Source: Hibiscus mutabilis (taxonomy: Eukaryota; Streptophyta; Magnoliopsida; Malvales; Malvaceae). From it: 64,000 nucleotides of DNA. The translations under genes and the position numbers were made by a program. Where the stretch lies: positions 36,005,834 through 36,069,833 of the forward strand of contig CM033745.1 of the NCBI GenBank assembly GCA_019671005.1. The letters are read 5' to 3'. The notes beneath the pieces were generated by a model. That model was given only the letters and a program-made list of their open reading frames with translations, had not been told where the DNA came from and ran no database searches. Position 1 is the stretch's first letter. Each line of letters starts with the position of its first letter. This document shows positions 11,463-22,916 of the stretch, one piece after another.

Positions 11463-11672
11463 TCAAAGTTGGTAGACTACCAAAGAAGAATCTCCAAACA
11501 CCTGGAGCACATTGATCTTCTTTTCAATGGATTCTCGAAGTCCCATGAAGCAGGCTTCATACTCGGCTATATTGTTGGTGCATAAGAATTCCATCCTACT
11601 TGTGAAAGGATAGTGGTCATCTTCAGGGGAAATTAATACTGCCCCTATTCCATGGCCTAGGGCATTTGACAC
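11463..11672 (-). pseudogene. Second (archaeal-type) RNase H domain of the Tat-like element
   Basis: The 69-codon stretch contains the signature GAVLISPEDDHYPFTSRMEF, then NNIAEYEACFMGLR and VFGDSSLVVYQL. The residues expected of an archaeal-type RNase H fold are seen: the Glu of AEYEA and the Asp of GDSSL. This extra RNase H between the normal RNase H and integrase is a diagnostic trait of Tat/Ogre elements. The frame is cut on both sides by stops, so only a fragment is open. Confidence 0.85.
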
Positions 11673-11696
11673 CCCATCAAAATAGAGCCTCCATCC

Positions 11697-12190
11697 TTAT
11701 TTCTTGGCAACAAATCTCACTTCAGCTAAACCACAGATTAAATCTTCATCTAGAAAATGGAAATCCAGCGGTTCATAGTCATCTGAGGCGCGACTCGCCA
11801 AAAGATCTACCATGACATTTCCTTTTACCGCTTTCTGGTTCACATAAACGATGTCAAACTTCGACAAGAGCATTTGCCAATGGGCAATCTTCCTGGTCAA
11901 TGCTGATACTTCCATTAGAAATTTCAACGGATACATCCGGGAAATTAGACAGGTGGTATGATACAATATGTATTGTCGTAACCGCTTAGTAGCCCATACT
12001 AAGGCACAACATAATTTCTGAATTAGCAGGCACCGCGTTTCACAATCAGTGAACTTCTTGCTCAGATAGTAGATTGCATTTTCCTTCTTGCCTGAGTCAT
12101 CATGTTATCCAAGTATGCACCCCATAGAATTTTCAAAGACTGTCAGGTACATGATCAATGGTTTACCCGGCACTGGTGCTACTAGAATTG
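11697..12190 (-). pseudogene. RNase H of the Tat-like element; RT missing
   Basis: On minus, translation from about 12190 gives the start of the retroelement RNase H (PPILVAPVPGKPLIMYLTV, then ENSMGCILG, a stop, and KKENAIYYLSKKFTDCE), continuing in 11966-11697 (MYPLKFLMEVSALTRKIAHW, KFDIVYVNQKAVKGNVMVD). It removes RNA from the RNA:DNA hybrid during replication. The text directly upstream is gag-derived with no RT palm or aspartic protease, so a deletion has joined gag to RNase H near 12250. Confidence 0.8.
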
Positions 12191-12284
12191 GGGGATCAGT
12201 AGAAAGTGTGGCCAACCTCTCCTTCATTGACCTCTTTTTGTCGGGATTCAATTGAGGAATGTTTTCATTGACATTGCTAAATCT

Positions 12285-13331
12285 TCACGCCTCATACTCG
12301 GGGTGGTCATGTGGGTAGCATTCATGACTCTGACCCATCTCACGTTGTTCCAAGCCGAAGAAACATTGTACACCACTGTCTTGTAGCCCTTTTTCCTTCT
12401 CATAATTCATATTAAACTCATTCAAACCCTTGGTAGCCGGTATGAATTGCTTCGAGCCATACTGTCTCAAAACCATAAGAGGAGCATAAGCAGTGTGCCC
12501 CCAAAGTCCTAGCAATGGTACTCAAGAGTGTATCCTGCACCTATATAGGATACTCCTTGCAGAAAGCCAGAGAGCTCTCCGAAAGATATCTTCCTCTCTT
12601 AGGTTGCAAAGAACATCTACCCAAACTTCCTTAGATCATTGAGTGGGCCAATCTTCTTTTCGTAGAAATTCTTCCAAAGGTGAGAAGCTGCCATTGTAGA
12701 GAGGCTTCGAGAAATTAGTATCTGACCATAGGTGGCTATAGAACCATACTGTCAAAAGCTGCGGGCAACTATGGAAATGACCCCCGCCATGCTCTCGGCA
12801 AAACCTCAAAGATCGGAAAGTTTCAGCTAAAATCACAGGCACTGGATTGGTCTTGCCACTCAAACTGTCAAATAGGTCTAACACTGCTGGGTCAATTAGC
12901 CCTCGTGTCCGGGGAAAGAACACTAACCCAGAAATTAACAAAGCAAAGAGATCTCGCTGAACACGGCCTGCCGGATGTACAGAAACTATGGATATAATCC
13001 TATCCCACTTGAGATACTCCTTACCATTCCAAGTAGTGACCTGAAGCTCGACCCAAGATTCTAACATGCCTAAGAATCTCTTGAGCTTTCCCCGGAAAGC
13101 TTTGTTCTTGCTCGGCTTTGAGTATAACCGAGTTTCGTCAATCTTCTCATAGTTTAAAAGGTCTTGATATTTCTCAATCGTAGGAGTTAAGTCAAAGTTA
13201 CCGATCGTGAAACAACTATAGACGGGATTCCAGAACCTCACCAAGGCTTGTAGTAGTGCCCGATTTACCGGAACATCTAACAAACATGCAATGTCAGCAT
13301 ATTCTCTTATAAAAGTGCACCTTGTTTCCAA
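12285..13331 (-). pseudogene. Tat-like gag remnant
   Basis: Two frames in gag position: 13331-12636 (231 codons) and 12515-12285. The first has the layout of the long alpha-helical gag-like domain carried by many plant Tat elements (LDVPVNRALLQALVRFWNP, YQDLLNYEKI, FLGMLESWVELQ). The second carries SPLMLLRQFGSRQF-type text, here APLMVLRQYGSKQFIPAT, typical of the middle of that protein. A break lies between them around 12520-12630. Gag would form the particle that packages element RNA. The frame is followed almost at once by RNase H sequence, showing the internal deletion. Confidence 0.75.
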
Positions 13332-13866
13332 ATCCCAACTATTCTATACTGTCTTCCACCCGGAAGTGTCATTGTATTATGTATTTATAAATGTCAATGT
13401 TGCCAATGTTGACCTAAACCCGATAGGGATACTGTCTCCATCATGCAAATGTTCCCCTTCGGACCATATTTGTATGTCGGAGTTCTTTTCATCATTGCTG
13501 CGAACTAGGTCTCCCATCAATCTAGCCTTTAACTTCATACTATTTCTAACTCAATGTGCTCTTTATGATATGACGACAATAAGCAAAACAAAATAACAGC
13601 AATGGAAAGAAAGAAAAGAGAAGAGTTAGGCATGAGATAAAAACACGAAAGCAAGAAAAGATAAAAACACATGTCGGTGACTCCTTAGAAATTAAATGAA
13701 AAATTAATTCGAGGACCACCAATTATCAAAGCCCGTGAAATCTCGATCACATTTTCAACAAAGAATCATCCTGGTTAAAATCAATTAAAATCCCAATAAT
13801 TTTCATTATTCAAAAGCAACAATTTTCCTTTGGCCTAATTCTCTTTTGTTTTGAAAAATAAAAACG

Positions 13867-13884
13867 TCCTCAGCGGAGTCGCCA
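13867..13884 (-). promoter_or_regulatory. Primer-binding site of the Tat-like element
   Basis: On minus the sequence reads TGGCGACTCCGCTGAGGA, three bases downstream of the 5' LTR end. This is the form of PBS typical of Tat/Ogre-type plant gypsy elements, with one or two changes from the common version. It fixes the direction of the element and the inner edge of the 5' LTR. Confidence 0.85.
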
Positions 13885-13887
13885 AGC

Positions 13888-15822
13888 TGTAAACTATATG
13901 TAAATTATATATTATACTTTAAATATGTAAATTATATGTAAACTTTATGAAGTTATGTATATATATTATACTTTAAATATGTAAATTATATGTAAACTTT
14001 ACAAACCACTTATGTATATATATATATATTCCATATATCACATACTTTTAACAAACACAAATTATTTTAAAAGAAAGCTATATATATATGATAATCTTTT
14101 ATAAAATTACATAAAAATTTGCATTTAATGGTAACACGTTTTTTAGATACAAATATTTTTTAAAAAACTATATATTACATGCTAAAAGCACATTATATAT
14201 ATGCTTATAGAAAACCGTATTATATACATATATTTAAAGTTGCATGTACGTATATATTATTTATATTCTATATGTTATGTATTGTAAAACCATATCTTAT
14301 ATATATACATTTATAAAAAATTTTACATAAAACCATATATGATATATATTATATTTAAAAGAAACATTATTGTGTTAGTGGGCTGCATATTATTCAAATT
14401 AGGTACATATTACATCATATAATATGTATATAATTATACCATGGCCACTATGTCATATTATAATATATATATATATGCACATATATACAAAAAAAACTAT
14501 ACACATTAAACATTAAACTTGGGCTAAAAGAAACAAAGGACAAGAGGATACCCCAAGGCCCACCGGTTTGAGCTCAATAAATCTGAAGCGAGCAGGGTTC
14601 GCGGGTCTAGTATGCGCCGAGTCGGTTTGATGGGTTCGGTATGTGAACCGGTTTACCGGTTCTGATGGATAAAAGAATGGGTTATAACCCTAATTTCATT
14701 CCACCCTTTTGTTTCTTCCTTAAGCCGCAGCACAGAGAGGTGGAGAGCTCCTGAAACCTGGCCGCTAATGAGCCGTCGTTCATCCTCTGTTTGGCGCGCC
14801 GTCACTGCCAGTCGGAGCCTCTCAACCCCCTCTTCCTTTCTACCTTCATTGATCTTCCAGAAAGCCGGTCGTTCCTCACGAAATCGGCTAGAAACCTTTC
14901 GGCTTCCTTTCACCAAATCTCCACTGTCAACCGTTGGACTGCCGGGAAATCGGAGTATGTTGCTTCCCACATCAGGGGCTAGCTCTCCACCATTCGGATC
15001 TTCCGTCAGAGGTCCCAGTCACCGGCAATCATCGAAGACCGAACGGTAAATCCCTTCCCCTTCTCTTTTGTTCTTACTCTTTTTTATTCGGATTTAAATG
15101 CTCAGTAATAATAATAGACAGAATATGGATGGTTGAAATTTTTTTGATTGCTTTGTGATTGTTGGATTCGAATAATAAAAGTAACAGAAGGAAGTTGGAA
15201 ATTCCTCAAAGTGTTTTTTCTCATTCATTCCTAAATTCGAATCTGCCTCTTTTACAATCTGATTACACCCTTTATATCTCAATTCTTTGTTTACATTCTC
15301 AAGCAACCATTAATTGAATTACTGTGGATGATTGCTTCTGATAACAATGCCTAGGATTAGCCTCTGATAACCCTTTTTTATTGTTTCTTTTTCCGCATGG
15401 TGGTTGGGAGCCGATGGTGATTGTACGGGATCGTCGACGACGAGGCCACGTGGCGGGGAGATGAATCGGCAAAGGCGCGTGGAAGGCGAAGCGTTCGCGC
15501 ATGGGCTTCACGCGCACATTGAAGGTGGGGCGTCAGCGCGTGGCGCAAGTGGCAGATCTGGATGGTCGATTCCGGTTTAATCTGAATCGTTGGATCAAAT
15601 CTGATCCAACGGTTAGATTTGGGGCGGCTGCAAAATAGAAGAAGAGTTATTAGATTAATTTTAGGGTTGTTGTTTGTATTGGATTTGGGCCAAACAGGCC
15701 TTTGTAGTGTTATTTATTTTTTGAGTTCTAAATATGTAATGGACTTGAACTTTTAATAGAAACATTGGGCTTTTGTTTTAATTTATGATTTTTTTTTTCT
15801 TGTTCTTAGATAACAATAATAC

Positions 15823-15855
<33 letters not shown>

Positions 15856-16253
15856 TATAATGCACATATCAACTTACGTACACATACGTAACCAAATGTA
15901 CATACACATAGTACACAAACATTAATACATACTACATATACATAAAACATGCAATACATACTCACATTCACATTTAAACATTAGTTACATTAAAATAATA
16001 TTAAATGCATACCTACATGCTAGCAAGCAACACATACGTGTAATATAAACATACACATATGCCTTATATATTTATACACCATGTATATATAAACATGCAT
16101 TTGTAAACATATATACATAGAAAACACATACTAATGACATATACATAACATATGCATAATAACACACGTCATCACATAATAGTATATATATATATAAGCC
16201 CATTATTGCAAATATAAAGAACGAATCAACCCCGGACAAAATTAGTGATTACA
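13888..16253 (-). repeat. 5' LTR of the Tat-like element (2366 bp, internally deleted)
   Basis: It is colinear with 6320-8571 of the other LTR but jumps from TGTA at its inner edge straight into the TA-rich part, so about 1.3 kb is absent. It also has a local duplication of about 70 bp (GTAAATTATATGTAAAC repeated at 13930 and 13990) and keeps a 115-bp GC-rich piece (15481-15600) that the other LTR has lost between short repeats. The (AAT)n run at 15823-15851 is another length difference. Confidence 0.85.
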
Positions 16254-16440
16254 TAAATATGAAAGATTAAATATTCTATTGTACAAAGTTTCTTAACAGC
16301 CACGTTAAGTACTTCACGACCGAATTATCATTTTGTAACAAAATATAATGTTTAATTACTATTTCATAACATTTAAAAATTTAGTCACTATTTTATTTTT
16401 TCAACAAAGTTCAATGACTACTTTACCCTAATAACAGGAG

Positions 16441-16556
16441 TAACACGATAAAAATGGGTTGTACATGCGAAAATTGGGACAAGGACAAGTCATGCGATTG
16501 CTCTCCATTACTGGCCAGTGGGCAGGAAGAATAATAAATATCCCTAAGCCACCTAT
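16441..16556 (+). repeat. Segment Y, duplicated copy of the sequence upstream of the cyclase gene
   Basis: It starts TAACACGATAAAAATGGG, includes AAAATTGGGACAAGGACAAG and AATAATAAATATCCC, and matches 21583-21690 in order and orientation. The two copies flank segment X' and the hAT transposon. The order X (3108), Y (16441), X' (16557), Y' (21583) suggests a tandem duplication of an X-Y unit before the transposons arrived. Confidence 0.75.
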
Positions 16557-16698
16557 AATATTAACTCTGATTTATTATAGCTACGTACATATTGAATTTT
16601 CATAAAAAAATCTATGCATGAAGAATGAAATATTGCTTAAATTAATTAATATTAATTTATCAATAAATTAATAAAATATTTATTTACCGCTAAATTAA
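16557..16698 (+). repeat. Segment X', left half of the hAT target
   Basis: It is colinear with 3108-3260 (AATATTAACTC, ATATTGAATTTTCATAAAAA, TTAATATTAATTTATC, then AATTAATAAAATATT) and ends with TAAATTAA at 16691-16698, the left target-site duplication of the hAT element. Its continuation lies at 21491-21570. Confidence 0.75.
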
Positions 16699-19600
16699 TA
16701 GGGGTGGCAATCGGGTGAGAAATAATCGAAAATCGTGTGGATCTAAACCGGCGGGTATGAGAAATAACCGAAATCTTTACCCACGGAGACGAGAAAGGGG
16801 AGAGTTTTATCACCGAAGCTCAAACTGGGATGGGAACGGGGATTGCTACATCCGAACCGTGGGGATAATCGAACTGTACTCGTATAAATTACCGTAGAGA
16901 TTCCCAAAAAAATCTACATAGATCTTCGATATTTTATAAAGTTGGATGTGCATAAGGGTAATTTGCCTATTTTTCAATAAAAATCAAATCTTCCACAACC
17001 TCAATATGACATGTTGGAGTAAGTTTAGAAATTCTCCGTAGATTCCATAAAAATAATTTAAAAGTGGTGTATGCATCATTGTAAACGTGATTCAGTTTAG
17101 TTTTATTTAAAATATATGATGATCAATTTTGACATGTATTTTAAAAAATACGAATATTTGAATGTTGAAATGTCATAAAAATCTGACAACAAATTTCTTA
17201 GTTTTAGCATGTCTTTGAAAAATCACAAACAATTCCACAAGTTAAATCAGGAAGTGAGCCTTATATTCTATAACCATATGAAAGTCTAGATTCGTTTAAA
17301 ATGAACAATTCTTGATTTCGAGTTATATATTAAGCGTTATTAATTTTTGAATGATAATAGTTCATAAGAAAATATTGCAGACCAGTGGCGAATCCGGAAA
17401 AATGCCATCACTTGGGCCAATATATGTATATATATAAATTATCTAACATAACTCATATAAATAGTTCCCAATTCAAAATTTTAATAACTAAAAATAGTAT
17501 GATTACATGTTTCAAAAAGCACATCATTAAAAATAGAATGTCTTCATCAATTAAGATGAACTCTCATTCTTTTCATAGAATCAAAATCATATATGATCGA
17601 GTCAATAGTGAATTTTTCAACAATTTCTTTTTCAATATAGAGACTTAAGTAATCCAAAAGAAATTCATCTTCCATCTTATTTCGTAAAGTAATCTTGATA
17701 ATTTTCATTGCTGAAAAGGCTCTTTCAATAGTTGCCCTACTAACAGGAAAAGTCAAAATAAGTCAAATCACTCTATCAACAAGGGGATAAAAAAATGATT
17801 TCCCACTTTCTGATAAACTTCGACATAATTGAGTTATGGTGCTCAATTTCTTCATCTCCGCATGATTAGGAATATCACAGAAAAATAGTTCAAGTTCATT
17901 CTCCAAATGATATTTATCATGTTCAGAAAAGTCTTCAGGATAGTACTTCTTTACAAGATAACAATTTTTTTCCACATTGAAGTTCTTATAGCCACCTGAA
18001 GGATTCAAAGCCATACTTAAAATAAGCAGCTCTGTTGTTTGCTCACTAAACCGACTATTTAGTTCTTGCAATTGCTGATCCATAGTAGCTGTAAACACAT
18101 CCACTCTATAATGGTGCTCCACTGAAACGATATCTTTATTACGTCGAGATCGAATTATGTCATAATAAGTAGCATTCATATCAGGGACCACAAAGAGAGT
18201 GTCATGTTTATTGCAGAATGAGAGTAGTTTATCTAAAAGACCTTCCCAACCATCATCTCTAAATTTCTGAATTAAAGCCTTTGTAGCAACAACTAAATCC
18301 ATCGCATTTAAAATTTCTTGTGACTTAGATTGCAAAGCTCGACAAAGTGCATCTGTGTATCCCATAAGTCCCTGCATCATATGTAAAATAAATACAAAAT
18401 CAAAAGCCAACAACTTTTTAAGAGCGGAATTAGCATCCCCACGCTGAGAATATGAGACTCGACGGTTAATGGCTATTTTTTCAAGGACGGAACGAGTTGC
18501 ATTATACATCCTTAAGGCACTGCAAATTGACTTGTAATGAGAACTCCATCTAGTATTTTCAGGACGTTGCAAAGTGCCAATTTGATTTAGCCCTGTTTCA
18601 GTCTCAATCTCTTTAATTTCAATTAAGTGCTCCATTTCAACTATTTGACTATCTTATAATTCATCATGGCGCTTAGAAGAAGAATTAACAACATTCACAG
18701 TAAAGATCAAATCTTTAAAAAAATCATAAATTTCAGATACTTCTCTTGCAGCAGCAATGAGAGCCAACTGTGATTGATGTGCTTGCCAATGTACATAATA
18801 GGCGTAAGGACAATCTTTCATGAATAGAGCTTGTAAACCATTCCATTCACCTCGCATATTACTGGCTCCATCATATCCCTGGCCTCTAAGATTTGCAATA
18901 CTCAGGTCATGGTTAGATAAAACTGTAGAAATATCTTCTTTGAGAGTTTTTGACGTTGTATCTTTGACATGTACTAACTGTAAAAATCGTCCTTGCACAA
19001 ATCCATATCCATCAACAAATCTTATAACTATAGCCATTTGTTCTCTTTTAGATATGTCTCAAGATTCATCATGATTATGCAAAAAATTTAATCACCAATC
19101 TCTTTGCGGATTTCTTCTTGCACTTTTTGAGCGAAGATGTGCAAAATTTTCTTTTGAATGGACGAAGCTACATATTTTGCATTTTGTGGAGCATTTTCTA
19201 GCACAGCGTCTCGTATATCCTTATTGTAAGAATCAAGGAGTTTCAACATCTCTATAAAATTTCCCTGATTTCTTGACTTTGCACTCTTATCATGCCCCCT
19301 AAATGCACATTTTTGGAAAGTCAACCATCGTACAAGTTCTACTGAAGCACCTAATCATAAATGATTATCAGCATTATGTTTTGGAGTTAAATTTTCAAAT
19401 CAGTATCAACATGATCTTTAGGATTTTAAAGTTTTCCCAACATTGAACAGAATATCCATGAGCTGAGTTAACATCGTTCCCCATATGTGTTGCAAATACA
19501 CAATCTTTCCCTCCAATCCTCTTCCAATTTTTAAATCTGTGTACTGTAAAAGTATCCGAACCAGATTCTCCTAATGGTTTCTTTCCAAAAAGAAAGCACG

Positions 19601-21490
19601 GGAAACAATAAGCAGCATCAGTAGTCGGTGAATACTCTAACCAATTAAAAGTCTTCAACCACTTAGATTGAAATCGTCGTAGATGACCATCTGGACCAGA
19701 TTGAGGATACTCGGACATAAAAAATTGATAAGGTCCATGACTTATGAATTTCCCTATAATTTCTTCTTGTTTTTCTGACGGATAACTACTAATTGGCTTA
19801 CGCAAAGCAGGATGATGCACAAAAGAAGTGTTAACAATATTAATTGTAGACTTATCTCTAGATTCTTCATCTGGAACTTGAGTAGATGTCCCTTGAGTTG
19901 CATCAACAATCGTTTCAACGGGAGTATTAGGGCATGCATTCTCAACGTTTGATTCTAAGGTGTGTTCCAGTTTTGAAAAATAGGAATAAATTGTTTTTCT
20001 CTTCATACTTCAACCTAGGAAAAATAAATAAGATAATCAAGGTTCATCTCTAACATCCTAACTTAATCAGTTAAAGTAGTTTAGTCGTACATCTTTATCT
20101 ACGACAAGAAAAGAATTAAAAAACAATGGATCAAATGAGATGTGACAAAAGAAACAATGAATAATCTTTGATAGAATAAAATAAGATGTGAAAAGGGAGT
20201 ATCCTTTACGCTTTTACTGTAACCTTGAACAAAAGAATTAAAGAAACAAATAGCTAACAAATTATTATCCATCTCTAATTTATTTGTGTAATTGTATCAC
20301 TATTATTCAAGATAGATAATCAAAAAAATAAAAAGAACCTATTAATATTTGCATAATTACATAATATAGTAAGCATAAAAAAATTACCAAATTGTAGGTA
20401 TCGTTGTTTCTCTTGAAACTATCACCTTAGTTCAATCTTCAAGATTATTTAGCTATAACTTTACAAGGCTTCCTACATCAATAAAAATTCATCACAAACT
20501 CATTTATTTTTTTAAAAAGAAAAAAAAATAAATGCAAAGTTTCAATAGTGTATCCAAATAAATTTAACCAAATATGATATGTAAGCTAAACTACAATTTG
20601 TCAAGGTTGAAAGTATTCTTTCAAGTCGGCTGGGCAAAAAACAAAAATCCAGGTCTATACTTTACTTAAAGAATCACCTTCTCATTCTAGAAAAGCGCAA
20701 TTTTCTTGCAAAATAGAAAAATTATAGGAAAACATAAATCTTGCAGCGAAATTGATAAAAAAAATTGAAAAGCATACCTAATTAGAATCTGGAAATTTGA
20801 TGCAGTGAAAAATACCCTAACTTTCAATTTTAATTGTTTGAAGACCATGCAATTAGTTGATTCCTATCTTTGCTTTTTTCGAATCTACTTTGGATCGGTA
20901 AAATAGGATAATTAGGTACCTGTAAAAAAATGACCATGGGGTGGACCATGGCCCAGGTAAACCCACCCCTACATTCGCCCCTGCTGCAGACTGTTTTAAA
21001 AAACAACAATGATAGTGACTTCAAAAATTCGTCATAAATCGTACGAGTAAAATTATAATAAGTTATATATATGGTTGAAAAGATTATCGAATATAGTTCC
21101 TTTTAGAAGAAACGGATCATGATTTGGAACTATAGATTATTAGTTACATATTTTCTTTTAAAGGTAGTGCAGACTGTCATGTTTCAATAGTTAATAATAT
21201 AGTCCTATTTTATAGTTTTGAAATGGTCTGTTTGTTATTGGTAAAACTAAATTTATTGTTTATGTTTGTAATTTTAGAGATTTAGTATTGAGTATTTGTT
21301 TTAATGTATTAAATTTTATTTTTTTTTAGTACGGAGATTAACCGAAAATGGCAAGGATCCGTAAGGGATGAGTATTAGAACGAAAAAATAACCGAAATGT
21401 TTAATGGGATTCTCCGAAATCGTACCCGTGAATGTTGTGGACGGAGTGAAAAATAAAAAACCGTCCCCGACTCGCCCCATTGTTACCCTA
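16699..21490 (-). mobile_element. hAT transposon with ZMYM1-like transposase
   Basis: The left end TAGGGGTGGCAATCGGG and right end CCCATTGTTACCCTA form imperfect TIRs, flanked by an exact 8-bp duplication TAAATTAA (16691-16698 and 21491-21498), the hAT hallmark. Subterminal AATAACCGAAAT words occur near both ends (16749 and 21390). The transposase reads on minus between 20006 and 17547. The regions 16900-17540 and 20010-21480 are AT-rich and without genes apart from presumed promoter and UTR. A paralogous target without the transposon lies at 3108-3375. Confidence 0.9.
17547..20006 (-). pseudogene. hAT-family transposase, zinc finger MYM-type protein 1-like, broken
   Basis: The pieces in order are: N-terminus and TTF-type zinc finger (20006-19395; WLKTFNWLEYSPTTDAAYCF with a CxxC), a DUF4371-type core start (19324-19088; GNFIEMLKLLDSYN, ENAPQNAKYVASSIQKKILH), the core (19037-18654; VKDTTSKTLKEDI, NLRGQGYDGASNMRGEWNGL), a long central part (18635-17763; LQRPENTRWSSHYKSICSAL) and the C-terminal hAT dimerisation region (17756-17547; SRATIERAFSAMKIIK). 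It would cut and paste hAT ends. Near 19050-19070 a one-base loss plus a TGA in place of an Arg codon breaks the frame just at the catalytic-Asp motif (DES.D). Further breaks lie near 19330-19394 and 18640. Confidence 0.9.
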
Positions 21491-21582
21491 TAAATTAATA
21501 ACTTTGATAAAATGATAATTTTCTCGGATCCTAATAATATTATTTTAAGAAATTTATTATAGTATTAAAGATTGAATTGATG

Positions 21583-21764
21583 TAACACGATAAAAATGGG
21601 GTTTATATGGGAAAATTGGGACAAGGACAAGTCGAATAAATGAATAATAAATATCCCCAAGCTACCTAATATTGAATTGGTCAACCACTACTGCGCCAAA
21701 TTCTGTTTTTTAGGATCTCTCCCAATCGTTTCAAAGGAAGCATAACGGCGAGAAATCGAGCTCC
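21583..21764 (+). promoter_or_regulatory. Promoter-proximal region of the cyclase gene (segment Y' and 5' UTR)
   Basis: Segment Y' (21583-21690) is the second copy of the 116-bp block at 16441. It contains AATAATAAATATCCCC but no convincing TATA box at a definite distance. The rest (21690-21764) runs into the ATG through a purine-rich leader. The start context CTCCATGGCC is favourable for plants. Confidence 0.5.
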
Positions 21765-22685
21765 ATGGCCTCTTTCAAGCAATCGCATCTCCGAAATGTC
21801 TTCATTTTAGCATCCATTATCTTGCTTGTTTCCGTCATTCTTGTCTTGGGAATTTCTTCAAACACTCGGGACAAGCTATCCTCCCACCATCTTTCCCTTC
21901 AGACTTACGGCTTCCAAATTGTCAATGAATTCCCTCACGATCCCTATGCCTTCACTCAGGTTTATGATTCTTTTTCAGACTGGAGTTTTCCTTGTTTAGC
22001 TTTTCACCGTGTTCTTAACATAGAAAAGCTACGGATCCTTTGCTTTCAGGGTCTTGTTTATGCTGGAAATGGTACGTTCTTTGAGTCAACTGGTCTTTAC
22101 GGCAGAGTGAGTGTTCTTTTATCTCATTTAATTTCATTATTCCTCATGTTTGAAAAATTAGGTTCCATTCTTTGCCTAGTGTCTTTAATTTTGTTTACAC
22201 CATTACTTATACTCCTAATTCTTCTCGCCGTTTCAGTCATCTCGGTTCGCAGAGTAGCTGTTAAGACCGGAAAGGTACAGATCCCTGTCTTTTCATTTTT
22301 ATACAAGCTTGCTGTTATTCGGTTGTTCATCCATTTGCATAATGAGATTAACGAATATTAGTATTTTTTTTGGTAGTTAAAGTTGTGTGCAATTAGATTT
22401 ATTGATATATGATGTAAATGGAGTTAAATTTGCTTGGAAGCTTGCTAGTAGGGTGCACTACAACTACCAGTTAGATCAGTGGATTTTCCATATTCTGCTA
22501 AGAATTTGCAGCAACGGTTTGATTGAATTAAGAATGGCAAATCACTGAATATGTCCTTAGTTGTAAACTAAAGCGAACCGTTTTTTTTTCTAATGCCAAG
22601 CTTATATTTTGTATATGCAGGTCGAGCTTATTCACAAGATGCCTGATTCGTATTTTGGAGAGGGTTTAACTCTTCTGGGTGAAAG
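21765..22685 (+). pseudogene. Glutaminyl-peptide cyclotransferase, 5' exons only
   Basis: Plant glutaminyl cyclase turns N-terminal Gln into pyroglutamate on secretory proteins. Four exons are recognisable: 21765-21959 (65 codons, ending DPYAFTQ), 22050-22106 (GLVYAGNGTFFESTGLYGR), 22237-22274 (VRRVAVKTGK) and 22621-22685 (VELIHKMPDSYFGEGLTLL). All introns have GT-AG ends. The N-terminus has a single membrane segment (VFILASIILLVSVILVLGI, about residues 12-30), consistent with a type II ER/Golgi anchor. Exon 3 opens with 8 nt where the family needs 6, so two extra bases (about 22243-22244) shift the frame into a stop. Exons for the remaining roughly 200 residues are absent: MULE A starts about 230 bp into intron 4. 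The product would be about 120 of some 320 residues. Confidence 0.85.
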
Positions 22686-22916
22686 GTTTGTTATATGGAA
22701 TATCATTGGTACAGTTCGGCTCATGTTCATCCGAAACAATGAGCTTCTGCCTCCAAATTGGTTTTAGTATTTCAGAAGTTTAAAGTACTTGAAAATCATT
22801 TTGCGGACAGTAATAGTTTGACTGATTTCAGTGCATTTATATGCATTCAATTGAGATTTTGTGCTGTTCATCTACTTTAATGTCGATTTGACGTTGACTT
22901 TTGCATTCAATATGAT

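Larger units (their letters stand above)
5026..16253 (-). mobile_element. Tat/Ogre-like Ty3-gypsy retrotransposon, internally deleted
   Basis: The boundaries are TGTAGCGACC at 5026 and GATTACA ending at 16253, flanked by an exact 5-bp duplication TAAAT (5021-5025 and 16254-16258). The element reads on minus: 5' LTR 16253-13888, PBS 13884-13867, gag 13331-12285, RNase H about 12190-11697, a second RNase H 11672-11463, integrase 11292-10065, a long 3' region, then the 3' LTR 8571-5026. The additional archaeal-type RNase H and the PBS type are characteristic of the Tat lineage. Protease and RT are missing. It lies in the right TIR of the 3650-16430 element. Confidence 0.9.
3650..16430. mobile_element. 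Long-TIR MULE-like element with gene-like cargo, split by a gypsy element
   Basis: The left end (TAGGGTAAAG at 3650, then a region with GACCGTTAAGTACTTAACG and GTTAAGAAACTTTGTA) reappears inverted at 16262-16430 (ACAAAGTTTCTTAACAGCC ... CTTTACCCTA). The inverted arms run further: 3830-3930 pairs with 4925-5025, so each TIR is about 280 bp once the gypsy insertion in the right arm is removed. The element without the insertion is about 1.55 kb, of which about 1 kb (3930-4925) is internal cargo. Only a 4-bp ATAA identity was seen at the outer flanks, so the target-site duplication is unproven. Long TIRs around cargo resemble Pack-MULEs. Confidence 0.75.

Noticed and set aside
6359..16253. Shorter left boundary for the Tat element at the TGTAAAC word
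   Set aside because: Flanks do not match there (CATCT against TAAAT), whereas 5026 gives an exact TAAAT duplication.
3650..16430. 9-bp Mutator target duplication for the long-TIR element
   Set aside because: Flanks TATAAATAA and ATAACAGGA do not match; only a 4-bp ATAA identity is seen.
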